A stretch of DNA of 64,000 bases from Psychromonas arctica DSM 14288 (GTDB lineage: Bacteria > Pseudomonadota > Gammaproteobacteria > Enterobacterales > Psychromonadaceae): assembly GCF_000482725.1 (NCBI RefSeq), contig NZ_AXWP01000008.1, forward strand, positions 29,602-93,601. Direction: 5' to 3'. Under the pieces are notes generated by a model. It saw only the letters and a list, made by a program, of their open reading frames with translations, was not told where the DNA came from and made no database searches. Shown one piece after another: positions 1 to 8,077 of this stretch (position 1 is its first letter; each line of letters begins with the position of its first letter). Both the position numbers and the translations under genes were made by a program.

Positions 1-152
1 AAAATCATCGCTTCGACAAGTTGACCATACGTTACCTTTTTATCTTTACTTTGTTTGGGATGTGCTTGATCGATGATTTTTGCAATACCAATTTCTTTAC
101 ACATGCCTGAGACTAAACCCAAATGGTCGATATTTTTAATAGAATATGTCAT
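1..152 (-). CDS. IS1634-family transposase, N-terminal fragment (runs off window)
   Basis: The first 50 codons of a minus-strand gene are visible, starting at the ATG at 152 and leaving the window at base 1. The peptide opens MTYSIKNIDHLGLVSGMCKE and continues with an IIDQ segment and a K-rich stretch before YGQLVEAMI. This is the pattern of the DUF4277 N-terminal domain of IS1634-family DDE transposases (known form: DHLGLVAAMCKELGI...GQAVVAMI). The catalytic domain lies outside the window, so intactness cannot be judged. The family call is from memory of the domain; the presence of an open frame is seen directly. Confidence 0.72.
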   Translation of the reverse strand, partial: MTYSIKNIDHLGLVSGMCKEIGIAKIIDQAHPKQSKDKKVTYGQLVEAMI

Positions 153-258
153 TGCTTATCCATCACCCAAAGATAAGTAATAGATCAAATATGACGATCC
201 ACGTCAACTTTTTTATTCTAAATTATGGGACGCGACACAAATTAGTCGTTTTTATTAA

Positions 259-296
259 TTAAGCGATTATTTTCTGTCTAAAATTTAATCGCTTAA
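259..296. repeat. 11-bp perfect inverted repeat near the transposase start
   Basis: The arms TTAAGCGATTA (259-269) and TAATCGCTTAA (286-296) are exact reverse complements with a 16-nt spacer. They lie about 110 bp upstream of the transposase start. They could be part of the insertion-sequence end or a stem-loop in the leader. No T-tract follows on either strand, so it is not a terminator. I could not define a target-site duplication. Confidence 0.5.
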
Positions 297-367
297 AACA
301 GGTGCGGAAAGACAGTTACTTTATTCAAATACAAACTAAATCCAAAAACACCTGTTGTTGCGACGAC

Positions 368-404
368 AAAAAAAGGCCACCTATATCGCTATAGGCGGCC
401 TTTT
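368..404 (-). terminator. Intrinsic terminator of the PL15 lyase gene
   Basis: The stem AGGCC-CCTATA pairs with TATAGG-GGCCT with one mismatch and a 4-nt loop. On the minus strand it is followed by a run of seven T. It lies about 35 bp beyond the stop codon of the lyase gene. Confidence 0.8.
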
Positions 405-438
405 ATTAAGCTTAAACAGTTAACTTATAAAGTTAAAC

Positions 439-2517
439 TTAAAGCTCGATAGTCACTACTTCACCATCAATCGTCAACTCTAACGAATTACCCGCTAATT
501 TATAGCTAACATCGGTTTTAGGACCATTGATTTTGCTTGGTACTAATAGCGTTAAAATATTATGCTCTTTCTTTGCTTTAAACTTAGCTTCAACATGACG
601 GTGTACTTCAAGGTCAGCGTATTCAGCTGGGTCAACTTCACCAAAACCTTCTACATTCTCAATCGAAAGTAAGTCGTTTTTGCTATCGTTAATGAATGAC
701 ACATCTAATAACGCGTTATCACCAATGATTTTGAATGAATCTTTCGCTGTTTCTGTTTTGAATGTGGTGTGTAATAACCAAGTCAGATCTTGCTCTGTTT
801 TTAACGTCGCAGTATCACGCATTACGAATACTTTACCTTTAGCAAACCAGATTTTACGCTTGTAAGATTCTAATTCTGGGTTATGGAATTGGTATGAAGT
901 TGATGCATCACCTTCCACAAATAACAGGTCAGATTCAGTATCGTAATCGCTGATTTTACCGCCTGCTTCAATGCAGTATCGATCTTGATGCTCGCCTTCA
1001 AACTTAGTGGTTGTGTTCTCTGCGTACTGACCTTTGCCATCAAATAATGGTAGGTTTTTAGAGAACGTACGACGACGCCATTTGATGTGCATATCTACAC
1101 CGAAACCACCGTAGTAACCTGTGATAGCGGCTAATGTATCGCCAAAGGCATGTAATGTGTACGCATTTTGGTCGCCGTGTGAATGGCTGATTGAACCAAA
1201 CGGGCTACATTTGTAAACCATGTGAATATGCTCTTCACGGTTGGTCATATTACTGTGGAATGCTGCCCAGCCTGTGGTTGGGAATACTTTAAGTAGTGGT
1301 TTATCTGAAGGTTTAACTTCAGGCATGTCATTCCATAGGTAATCAAAACGTAGGTCATCGTAACCAAAGTCCCACCAACCAAAATTGTAGAATTTAGTAT
1401 GCGCTTCGGTATCACGCGCTTTTAATTGGTTGTAGTACCAGATGTATTCCGGTTTGTTATTAACTCCGGCAAAATGTTTGATGTTGTAAGCGAGTTTAAG
1501 GCCTGGGAAATCGCCAATACTTGATTGGTCACAAAAGCTTGCTCGTTTTGAGTGAACAGGCATGCAGTACAGTGGGAAATCACCGGTATTTTTATAGAAT
1601 TCTTTGTTGAACATGTTGATAGAGGTGTAGCTTTTTAATAGATCAAAAGATTCCCCTAAGAAGGCCATTTGTGTGTTCCAGTAATCTGGACCTTCAGCCC
1701 AAGCTCCATCTTTACCGCCCCATGGTGGGTAATGCACTGCGTAATATTCAATACCGTATTCAATATACTCGCGCGCTTTAGGGTATTCATTGTACAGTGC
1801 AATACAAGTAGGAATAACTGCTGAACTGATACTACGCACACCGTGACTGTTTAGGGGGTTAGCTAATAGGTCAACAGTTACTTGAAGGTGATGCATGATC
1901 TCTTCTAAACGCACAATTAATGCTGCTTTTACAACTTCACGCTCTTCTTCTGAGAAGTAAGCGTGTAGCCAGTCATAACCCCAAGCCATTGCTGCGATAA
2001 CACGGAATGCCGCTTCATCGTTATAACCACGAGATGTTACACCTTCAGGGTCGTAAGACGCTAGTTGTAATGTCCATGCTTTTGCTTTTGCAATCATCGC
2101 TTCGTCTTCTAACACAATACCTGCAATTGAAAGATTACGGGTTGCATTAAATGCTTCTTGACAACTAACGTACATTTGACGCCAGTAAGGACGCCATAAA
2201 GAAGCTTTGCCTACAGTTTCTTCCGGATAAGCTTTTGGCTCTGAATAGGGAGTTGTTTCAAGAAACTTGTTAGTTGAGTTATTCAGGAATGCATCAAATT
2301 TACAGTAACCGGCGTCATTTTTGAGTTTAGTTCTGAATGCTGGAAGGTCTTTGCTTTGAACTAATAGACGAGGGTGCTCAACACTTAAATTATCTAGGAA
2401 AGACAGGTCAATATCTGCTTTTTGAACTTGAACTGGCATTACATCAAGTAGATTGCCAGCAGACTTGTCATTTTCTAGTTTGATCGCTTTTATAGCGTCA
2501 AAAGACTTGTTAGACAT
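439..2517 (-). CDS. PL15 exo-type oligoalginate lyase (heparinase II/III-like fold)
   Basis: This 692-residue protein matches the polysaccharide lyase family 15 enzymes typified by Agrobacterium Atu3025, which release unsaturated monomers from alginate oligosaccharides by beta-elimination. Signature stretches shared with Atu3025 are NDEAAFRVIAAMAWGYDWL (about 166-184), SHGVRS, EGPDYW and SHSHGDQNA. By alignment from memory, the catalytic His, Tyr and His correspond to His225, Tyr279 and His445. The spacings (54 and 220) equal those of His311, Tyr365 and His531 in Atu3025. The N-terminus has no signal peptide and lacks about 85 residues of the N-terminal domain of Atu3025, so the enzyme should act in the cytoplasm on imported oligomers. 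An AGAGG ribosome-binding site precedes the ATG by 7 nt. No other alginate genes are visible; an IS fragment lies on its downstream side. Confidence 0.88.
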   Translation of the reverse strand: MSNKSFDAIKAIKLENDKSAGNLLDVMPVQVQKADIDLSFLDNLSVEHPRLLVQSKDLPAFRTKLKNDAGYCKFDAFLNNSTNKFLETTPYSEPKAYPEETVGKASLWRPYWRQMYVSCQEAFNATRNLSIAGIVLEDEAMIAKAKAWTLQLASYDPEGVTSRGYNDEAAFRVIAAMAWGYDWLHAYFSEEEREVVKAALIVRLEEIMHHLQVTVDLLANPLNSHGVRSISSAVIPTCIALYNEYPKAREYIEYGIEYYAVHYPPWGGKDGAWAEGPDYWNTQMAFLGESFDLLKSYTSINMFNKEFYKNTGDFPLYCMPVHSKRASFCDQSSIGDFPGLKLAYNIKHFAGVNNKPEYIWYYNQLKARDTEAHTKFYNFGWWDFGYDDLRFDYLWNDMPEVKPSDKPLLKVFPTTGWAAFHSNMTNREEHIHMVYKCSPFGSISHSHGDQNAYTLHAFGDTLAAITGYYGGFGVDMHIKWRRRTFSKNLPLFDGKGQYAENTTTKFEGEHQDRYCIEAGGKISDYDTESDLLFVEGDASTSYQFHNPELESYKRKIWFAKGKVFVMRDTATLKTEQDLTWLLHTTFKTETAKDSFKIIGDNALLDVSFINDSKNDLLSIENVEGFGEVDPAEYADLEVHRHVEAKFKAKKEHNILTLLVPSKINGPKTDVSYKLAGNSLELTIDGEVVTIEL

Positions 2518-2539
2518 TTAATACCTCTAATTTATGAAA

Positions 2540-2569
2540 TTAATAAATCTATGTAATAGCCTCATTCAA
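2540..2569 (-). promoter_or_regulatory. Candidate sigma-70 promoter for the PL15 lyase
   Basis: Reading the minus strand, TTGAAT (2569-2564) and TATTAA (2545-2540) are separated by 18 nt, a short distance upstream of the ATG. Both hexamers are plausible but neither is perfect, and the region is AT-rich, so chance matches are likely. Confidence 0.35.
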
Positions 2570-2986
2570 TGTCACTTATTTACTGTGTTGAGCAAGGTAT
2601 GTTAAATAATGCCAATACTTTTAAGTCGCTTCATTATCTCGCTGGTTAATAGCGTTGCGAAAAATATTGAGCTTAAATAAGATAAACCATTTATTTTCAA
2701 TGATTTCACAGTTTTATCACTTATCAGTATTGGTTGTGTTGCCAGTGAGAGAGTTACTCAACACTTTATAGTCTGTATTTTATATCATTTGTATTACTTA
2801 ATTACAATAAGGCTAAGGGGGGAGGTGTTAATTTTAGGGCTAGCTCACAAGCTATAAAAGTCATTTAATAAGTTGAGTGTTAGTAAAAGGGGGAGTAGGC
2901 AATAAAAAAGCGACGGTATAAGCATCGCTTGTGGTTTTTAGCGTTAAGACTGTGCTGCAATAAGTTGTTACTTTGTTGCGTAAGGT
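2570..2986. other. Non-coding region between the PL15 lyase and the UPF0325 gene
   Basis: I see no credible open frame. A short stem, AAGCGA (2908-2913) with TCGCTT (2925-2930), is flanked by A-runs that read as T on the minus strand. It could be a weak terminator for the UPF0325 gene. The rest is AT-rich and featureless to the eye. Confidence 0.45.
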
Positions 2987-3364
2987 TTATAGCTTTTCTA
3001 TCTTTTTCTCAATCTCTAATATTTTGCTATCCACTACTAATTGTAAATGTTTTAGATCCGACAAAATTTGTTGTTTAAGCTCTTTTTCTGAACTCTCTTG
3101 AAGGCTAAGGCTATCTAGCTCTTTAATTATTTTATGTAGTGTTGGGTTGATTTCAGATAGGTCTGTAAATTGTTCTGTATTTTGACCGCCACTGACTCGT
3201 TTGATTTGGCGTTGGAATTTAAATTTACTGCTTCGACCAATTAACATGCCACTATGTTTGCGGAAATATACTTTTAAAATATCTTTATCGCCTTCCTGAC
3301 GTAATGAGTAGCGTTTGATATTTTCTGGGTTACGGATGCCGACATCTCTAAGATTTGGGTACAT
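2987..3364 (-). CDS. yaeH: UPF0325 family protein (YaeH homologue)
   Basis: The 125-residue product starts MYPNLRDVGIRNPENIKRYS and keeps the YSLRQE..DILK.YF.K, KFK..RQ.K and LDSL...S..ELK..IL.DL.HL landmarks of E. coli YaeH. YaeH is a small conserved protein of unknown function in gammaproteobacteria. I chose the ATG at 3364 because AAAGGAG lies just upstream and the family begins at this methionine; the open frame extends 22 codons further upstream without a family match. The C-terminal half is strongly helical and charged, consistent with a coiled coil. It is monocistronic here. Confidence 0.85.
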   Translation of the reverse strand: MYPNLRDVGIRNPENIKRYSLRQEGDKDILKVYFRKHSGMLIGRSSKFKFQRQIKRVSGGQNTEQFTDLSEINPTLHKIIKELDSLSLQESSEKELKQQILSDLKHLQLVVDSKILEIEKKIEKL

Positions 3365-3762
3365 TTTTTCTCCTTTCAATCTAATGCTAATGTGATTTAA
3401 AATAGTATGACTTTCAGTGTGGACTATCAAAAAAAAATATCAATTCTTATTATCTCTAATTGTTTAGTTATGCCGTTCCAAGTCAATTTATGTCTGGTTA
3501 TCCGCCTTCATTTGTATCTGTAGTCATTTGAAATTTATCAGTGTTAACCATCATTACTGTCAATTATGGATTTATGGTGATGACTAAAACAATTAACTTA
3601 CTGGCGCTTAATTTTCTAATACTGCTCTGTATTGATTTGTATTTACGTATTAAATGAAATGGTTATTTGAGTCGCAATTGACGGTTCAGAGGTAATGTCA
3701 TGGGGAATACTTTAGCGGGCATAAATATGTAAGGGGCGCTGATATTTTGATGTGATAGAAGT
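3365..3762. other. Non-coding region upstream of the UPF0325 gene
   Basis: This is about 400 bp of AT-rich DNA with scattered stops in all frames. It should hold the promoter of the UPF0325 gene, but I could not pick out convincing hexamers. I saw no repeat or RNA gene. Confidence 0.4.
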
Positions 3763-3797
3763 AAAAAAGGCCCAAAATAGCAAATGATTTTGAGCCT
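3763..3797 (-). terminator. Intrinsic terminator of the sodium/amino-acid symporter gene
   Basis: AGGCCCAAAA (3768-3777) pairs with TTTTGAGCCT (3788-3797) with a single mismatch. On the minus strand the stem is followed by a T-run (the A-run at 3763-3767). Confidence 0.7.
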
Positions 3798-3829
3798 GTT
3801 GTTGGTATTATTTTAACTAATTAGTTAAC

Positions 3830-5242
3830 TTATTTTTTAACTTCCCAGATACCAGGTTCTATTTTTTTATCTAGCTCTGGTAGCTTAGTACGATCAAAAG
3901 TAGGTATTTTTCCGGCATCAAGTTGTTGGTTGTAATCTTTTGCTAATTTAATCACTTCATTTGAGAGTAATAAAATGGCAATTAGGTTGACGATAGCCAT
4001 TAATCCCATTGATACATCAGCTAAAGACCAAATAACACTATTACTTTGCGTTGCACCAAACAGGATCATTGCTAGAACGGTAATACGCAAAACAATCAAA
4101 CCACGTGTATTTTTATGTTGTAAAAATACTAAGTTAGTTTCAGCGTAAGAATAGTTAGCAATAATAGAAGTAAAAGCAAAAAACAATAAAGCAATCGCCA
4201 CAAATGAACCACCCCAATCACCGACTTGTATATCAAGTGCACGTTGTGTGATTTCCACACCACCCATACCAGTGAATGACTCTAAGCCACCTGATAATAA
4301 GATGATTGATGCCGTTGCTGTACAGATAACAATAGTGTCGATAAATACACCTAGCATTTGCACATAACCTTGTGATGCAGGATGTGGAGGGTAAGGTGAC
4401 GCGGTTGCTGCGGCATTTGCAGCACTACCCATACCGGCTTCATTTGAGAATAAACCGCGTTGTACACCGGTCATGATCATTGCGCCAAAGGCACCGCCAG
4501 CCGCTTCTTGCCATCCAAAAGCAGAGTCGACTATCATACCAATAATGGCAGGTAATTCGGTGATGTTAATAATCACAACAAATAGTGCAATCAATAGGTA
4601 GACTAAGGCCATTGCAGGAACAATTCTTTCTGCTACTTTTGCAATACCACGAATACCAGTGAAAATGACGGCACCAGAGACAATCGCTAATATGATACCG
4701 ACGGTTAATTTATCAAAATCGAATGACTCATGTAATGCTGCAGTAATTGAGTTGGCTTGTACGGCATTAAACACTAAACCAAATGCAATGATGAGGAAAA
4801 TGGCAAATAAACTACCCATCCAGCGTGCATTTAACCCACGTTCCATATAATAAGCGGGACCACCTCGAAAGTTACCATCTTCATCATGTACTTTATAAGC
4901 TTGAGCTAGCGTACTTTCAGCGAAGCTGGTTGCCATACCTAATAAAGCAATTACCCACATCCAAAAAATAGCACCCGGGCCACCCACAGTGATTGCGATT
5001 GCAACACCTGCTAAGTTACCTGTTCCAACACGTGCGGCTAAACTGGTCGATAGAGCTTGAAAAGAAGAGATACCTTCTTTGTCTGATTTGCGACTGCCTT
5101 TCATCACTGTAAAAGTGTGAAAGAAATGGCGAAATTGGATGAAACCTAATCGTATAGTGAAGTAAACCCCTGTACCGATCAGTAAATAAACGAGGATTTG
5201 TCCCCATAATAATCCATTGATGGCGTTAAGTAGCGTTAACAT
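3830..5242 (-). CDS. Sodium:alanine/glycine symporter, AGCS family
   Basis: A 470-residue integral membrane protein with about ten or eleven hydrophobic segments. It carries AGCS-family hallmarks: the N-terminal TGVYFTIRLGFIQFRHF, the SFQALSTSLAARVGTGNLAGVA segment and NEAGMGSAANAAATA in the middle. Members of this family import small neutral amino acids, chiefly alanine or glycine, with Na+. The exact substrate cannot be read from sequence. It is monocistronic with its own terminator. The length is normal for the family. Confidence 0.9.
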   Translation of the reverse strand: MLTLLNAINGLLWGQILVYLLIGTGVYFTIRLGFIQFRHFFHTFTVMKGSRKSDKEGISSFQALSTSLAARVGTGNLAGVAIAITVGGPGAIFWMWVIALLGMATSFAESTLAQAYKVHDEDGNFRGGPAYYMERGLNARWMGSLFAIFLIIAFGLVFNAVQANSITAALHESFDFDKLTVGIILAIVSGAVIFTGIRGIAKVAERIVPAMALVYLLIALFVVIINITELPAIIGMIVDSAFGWQEAAGGAFGAMIMTGVQRGLFSNEAGMGSAANAAATASPYPPHPASQGYVQMLGVFIDTIVICTATASIILLSGGLESFTGMGGVEITQRALDIQVGDWGGSFVAIALLFFAFTSIIANYSYAETNLVFLQHKNTRGLIVLRITVLAMILFGATQSNSVIWSLADVSMGLMAIVNLIAILLLSNEVIKLAKDYNQQLDAGKIPTFDRTKLPELDKKIEPGIWEVKK

Positions 5243-5455
5243 AAAGATACCTTTTTAATAGATTGCGCCGATCCCTTTAAAATAATTAAAACGCAATAGG
5301 GTGATGAATAATCGCAGGATATTATCAAATATTAGTTTTTTTTTCTTATTTTTATGTGGCAAGCTTAATTTTACAAAAAAAGGCTGATTATTTCTTCAGT
5401 TTTAGGCGGTTCAGCCGATAAGGCGTTACATTATTTAGCTCTATGGAAGGTGTTT

Positions 5456-6064
5456 ATGCAAATTAATTCGCGTCAAACTTATGTTGAAGTTGAGCAGGGT
5501 GGTAAAACCCTTAAAAATGAAGCAGCAGCGACTAAAAACGAACCTGCTACTACTGAAAGCTTGCAACAAATTAATAAAAAACAGTTAAACGCTGCGATAT
5601 TGCAAGGTGCGGTAGATCAGTCTAATAAATCCAGTAGTAGTATTAAAGATCAACCCCTAGCCTTGGTATTAAAAACCGCACTACAAGGTATTAATGATGC
5701 GTTAAAAGAGATTGAACCGACTCAATCGTTGCAACAAAGTTATGAGTCTGAAATTGATTTTAGCCCAGAAGCAACGGCTGAACGTATTGTGACATTTAGT
5801 ACTAATTTTTTCAGTGCCTACCAAGATCAGCATCCAGAGTTAGACCCACAACAAGCCCGTGATACTTTTGCTGATTTGATGTTAGAAGGTGTTAAGCAAG
5901 GTGTTGGTGAAGCAAAAGATATATTAAAAGCTTTATCGGTACTAGAAGGGGATGTTGAACAGGATATCGATAAGACAATGTCATTTATTTTGGAAGGGTT
6001 TGAAAAATTTAGAAACCCTGAGCCTACTGTCGAAAGCGAAGTTACCGAAGGCAACGCTGTTTAA
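5456..6064 (+). CDS. DUF5610 domain-containing protein, function unknown
   Basis: The product is 202 residues from the ATG at 5456, which has GGAAGG 5 nt upstream; an in-frame GTG two codons earlier sits inside this ribosome-binding site and is less likely. The N-terminal half is polar, rich in Gln, Lys, Ser and Thr, and probably disordered. The C-terminal half (from FSPEATAERIV through ILKALSVLEGDVEQDIDKT) matches the DUF5610 pattern as I remember it. There is no signal peptide or membrane segment. DUF5610 has no assigned function known to me. The neighbours do not suggest a pathway. Confidence 0.65.
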   Translation: MQINSRQTYVEVEQGGKTLKNEAAATKNEPATTESLQQINKKQLNAAILQGAVDQSNKSSSSIKDQPLALVLKTALQGINDALKEIEPTQSLQQSYESEIDFSPEATAERIVTFSTNFFSAYQDQHPELDPQQARDTFADLMLEGVKQGVGEAKDILKALSVLEGDVEQDIDKTMSFILEGFEKFRNPEPTVESEVTEGNAV

Positions 6065-6519
6065 GTGGCATTGTAATCACTAATCACACCACAATTCAAA
6101 ATAATGCATTGTAGAAAGTACAATTATAAAAAAGCCTAATGGTCGCTGGTGCAATCGACTGTCATTGTAAGTGATGTTGGCAATACTCTAGACCTGTTAA
6201 TACGACCCTGTAAATAATTCTGGCGGTGTGCCTTCAACTCATTTATTTTGAATAGCTTCTTTACTTACCTCACTTAAAATTCAGTTGCCCTGAAAGGGGT
6301 GTTTTCTCGTCGTTTTTTAAAGAAATAATTTACAATACTTTTATCAATTAAATCAACGCTGTCATAAAACTGTAACGTAACACGAATTTTAACTACCCAC
6401 TTTCCCCTATTGCATCGAATCTATTTATATTTATTGCATAATATGAGTTAATATAGGGCTGTTTTTATTTATTGTTGATGTAGTCAATTACGTTAACCTT
6501 TTTCAGATTGAGCGTATAT
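6065..6519. other. Non-coding region upstream of the binding-protein/GGDEF pair
   Basis: No convincing gene. A CCCTGAAAGGGG hairpin with a following T-rich stretch near 6288-6312 could be a weak terminator for the DUF5610 gene. The promoter of the downstream pair should lie in the last 150 bp, which is very AT-rich. Confidence 0.4.
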
Positions 6520-8073
6520 ATGGCCCGGCATGATTTTTTTTGTAAATTAACCTTTTTTCATCTGTTTTCTTCAGTACTTTGTTTTTATTTATTAATGACT
6601 AGTTTTGTTTTTGCAATTGATAATGAACAGTCGATTATTGATCCTGAAAAATTGCATATAGGCCTGACTTTAGAGCCTACCTCATTAGATCCAACCACAG
6701 ATGCTTCCGCTGTAATTCAGCGTATTACCTATCAAAATATTTTCGAAGGCTTAACTCAAATTAATCAGAAGGGACAAGTTTTACCTAGTTTGGCAAAAAG
6801 TTGGATAGTCAGTGATGATGGTTTAACTTATACCTTCCTACTGCATGAGAATATTTATTTTCATAATGGTGTTTTGCTTACCGCTGATATTGTTCGATCT
6901 TCTTTATTACGTCTAATGGATAAGGGTAGTAAAAACCCTATTAAGCATAAATTTGCACATATCAATACTATTACCGTAAATAGTGACAATGAAGTAGAAG
7001 TTCAGTTGCAATGGCCTGACATCTATTTTTTGTTTAACTTAGGTTTGGGTTGTGCGGTGATTCAAGAGCCAAAAAGTTATTCTACTAATGGTCAAAAACC
7101 AATGGGGACTGGACCTTATATTTTTCAGGAATGGGAAAAAGGAAATTTTTTAAAGCTTAGGGTTAACCCTAATTACTGGCAAACCTTACCCTCTATCAAA
7201 CAAGTGTTGATTACTTTTGTGCCCACCCGCTCAGAAGTTGTTGAGTTATTAACGCAGAGTACAATTGATGGTTATGACAATATGTCGGAAATTGATTTTT
7301 TACAGACCTTGAGTACACAATCTCGTTATAAGCAAGTGTTTGGACAGACGCAAGGTGAAATTATTATCGCCTTTAATCATGCTAATAAAATGTTAGCTTC
7401 TTTGCCGATCCGTAAAGCCATTAGTTATGCGATAGATAAAAATAAAATAAAATCTAATTTGTATTTTGGTGAAAGTGAATTGATTAGTAGCTTTTTTCCT
7501 GCTGATCACGAAGCTAGTTTACATTTGTCTGAAGGGTATTCATTCAATTTAGATAAAGCAAAATCGTTAATGGAAGGCAATACAGTAGCGATAAAACCAT
7601 TACGTTTAATTATTCCACCAACCACCTACGCACGTTATATAGGGGTATACATTCCACAAATGTTAGAACAGATTAATATTCCAGTGAGTGTAGAGTCGGT
7701 GACCTGGGAGGAATGGACAAAAAGAGTGTATATTGATAAAGACTATGATTTGTCAGTCGTTGCACACACGGAAGCTAATGACTTAGAAATTTATGCTAAA
7801 GATAACTATTATTTTAATTACAGTAATGTTGAATATAAACAACTTATGAAAAAGTTAATGAAAACAACACCGCAACGACAGCGCATACCGCTGTTGAAAA
7901 AGGCGCAAAGGTTATTAATTGAAGATGCAGCCAGTGTCTTTTTAATGATGTTACCGAAAACAGGTATTTGGGATAGTCGTCTGCAGGGATATTGGGTGGA
8001 CGAGCCATTACCCGCTCTCATTTTTTCACAAATTTCTTGGAGAAATAATACCATGAATGTATTGGTACAATAA
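6520..8073 (+). CDS. Solo periplasmic oligopeptide-type binding protein (SBP_bac_5)
   Basis: This 517-residue protein has a Sec-type signal peptide (hydrophobic stretch ending ...LLMTSFVFA before IDNEQ) and the full substrate-binding family 5 architecture. Landmarks are LEPTSLDPTTD, the FEGLTQINQKGQVLPSLAKS segment, MGTGPYIFQEW, and IRKAISYAIDK. Family members usually deliver peptides, nickel or opines to an ABC permease, but no permease or ATPase gene is present. Instead the gene overlaps a diguanylate cyclase gene, which suggests that it is a ligand-sensing partner, as NspS is for MbaA in Vibrio cholerae. I chose the ATG at 6520; a TTG four codons upstream is possible, and neither has a strong ribosome-binding site. 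Confidence 0.85.
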   Translation: MARHDFFCKLTFFHLFSSVLCFYLLMTSFVFAIDNEQSIIDPEKLHIGLTLEPTSLDPTTDASAVIQRITYQNIFEGLTQINQKGQVLPSLAKSWIVSDDGLTYTFLLHENIYFHNGVLLTADIVRSSLLRLMDKGSKNPIKHKFAHINTITVNSDNEVEVQLQWPDIYFLFNLGLGCAVIQEPKSYSTNGQKPMGTGPYIFQEWEKGNFLKLRVNPNYWQTLPSIKQVLITFVPTRSEVVELLTQSTIDGYDNMSEIDFLQTLSTQSRYKQVFGQTQGEIIIAFNHANKMLASLPIRKAISYAIDKNKIKSNLYFGESELISSFFPADHEASLHLSEGYSFNLDKAKSLMEGNTVAIKPLRLIIPPTTYARYIGVYIPQMLEQINIPVSVESVTWEEWTKRVYIDKDYDLSVVAHTEANDLEIYAKDNYYFNYSNVEYKQLMKKLMKTTPQRQRIPLLKKAQRLLIEDAASVFLMMLPKTGIWDSRLQGYWVDEPLPALIFSQISWRNNTMNVLVQ

Positions 8074-8077
8074 TAAT

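Noticed and set aside
6520-8073. Component of an oligopeptide ABC transporter
   Set aside because: No permease or ATPase gene is present on either side, and the gene is linked to a diguanylate cyclase.
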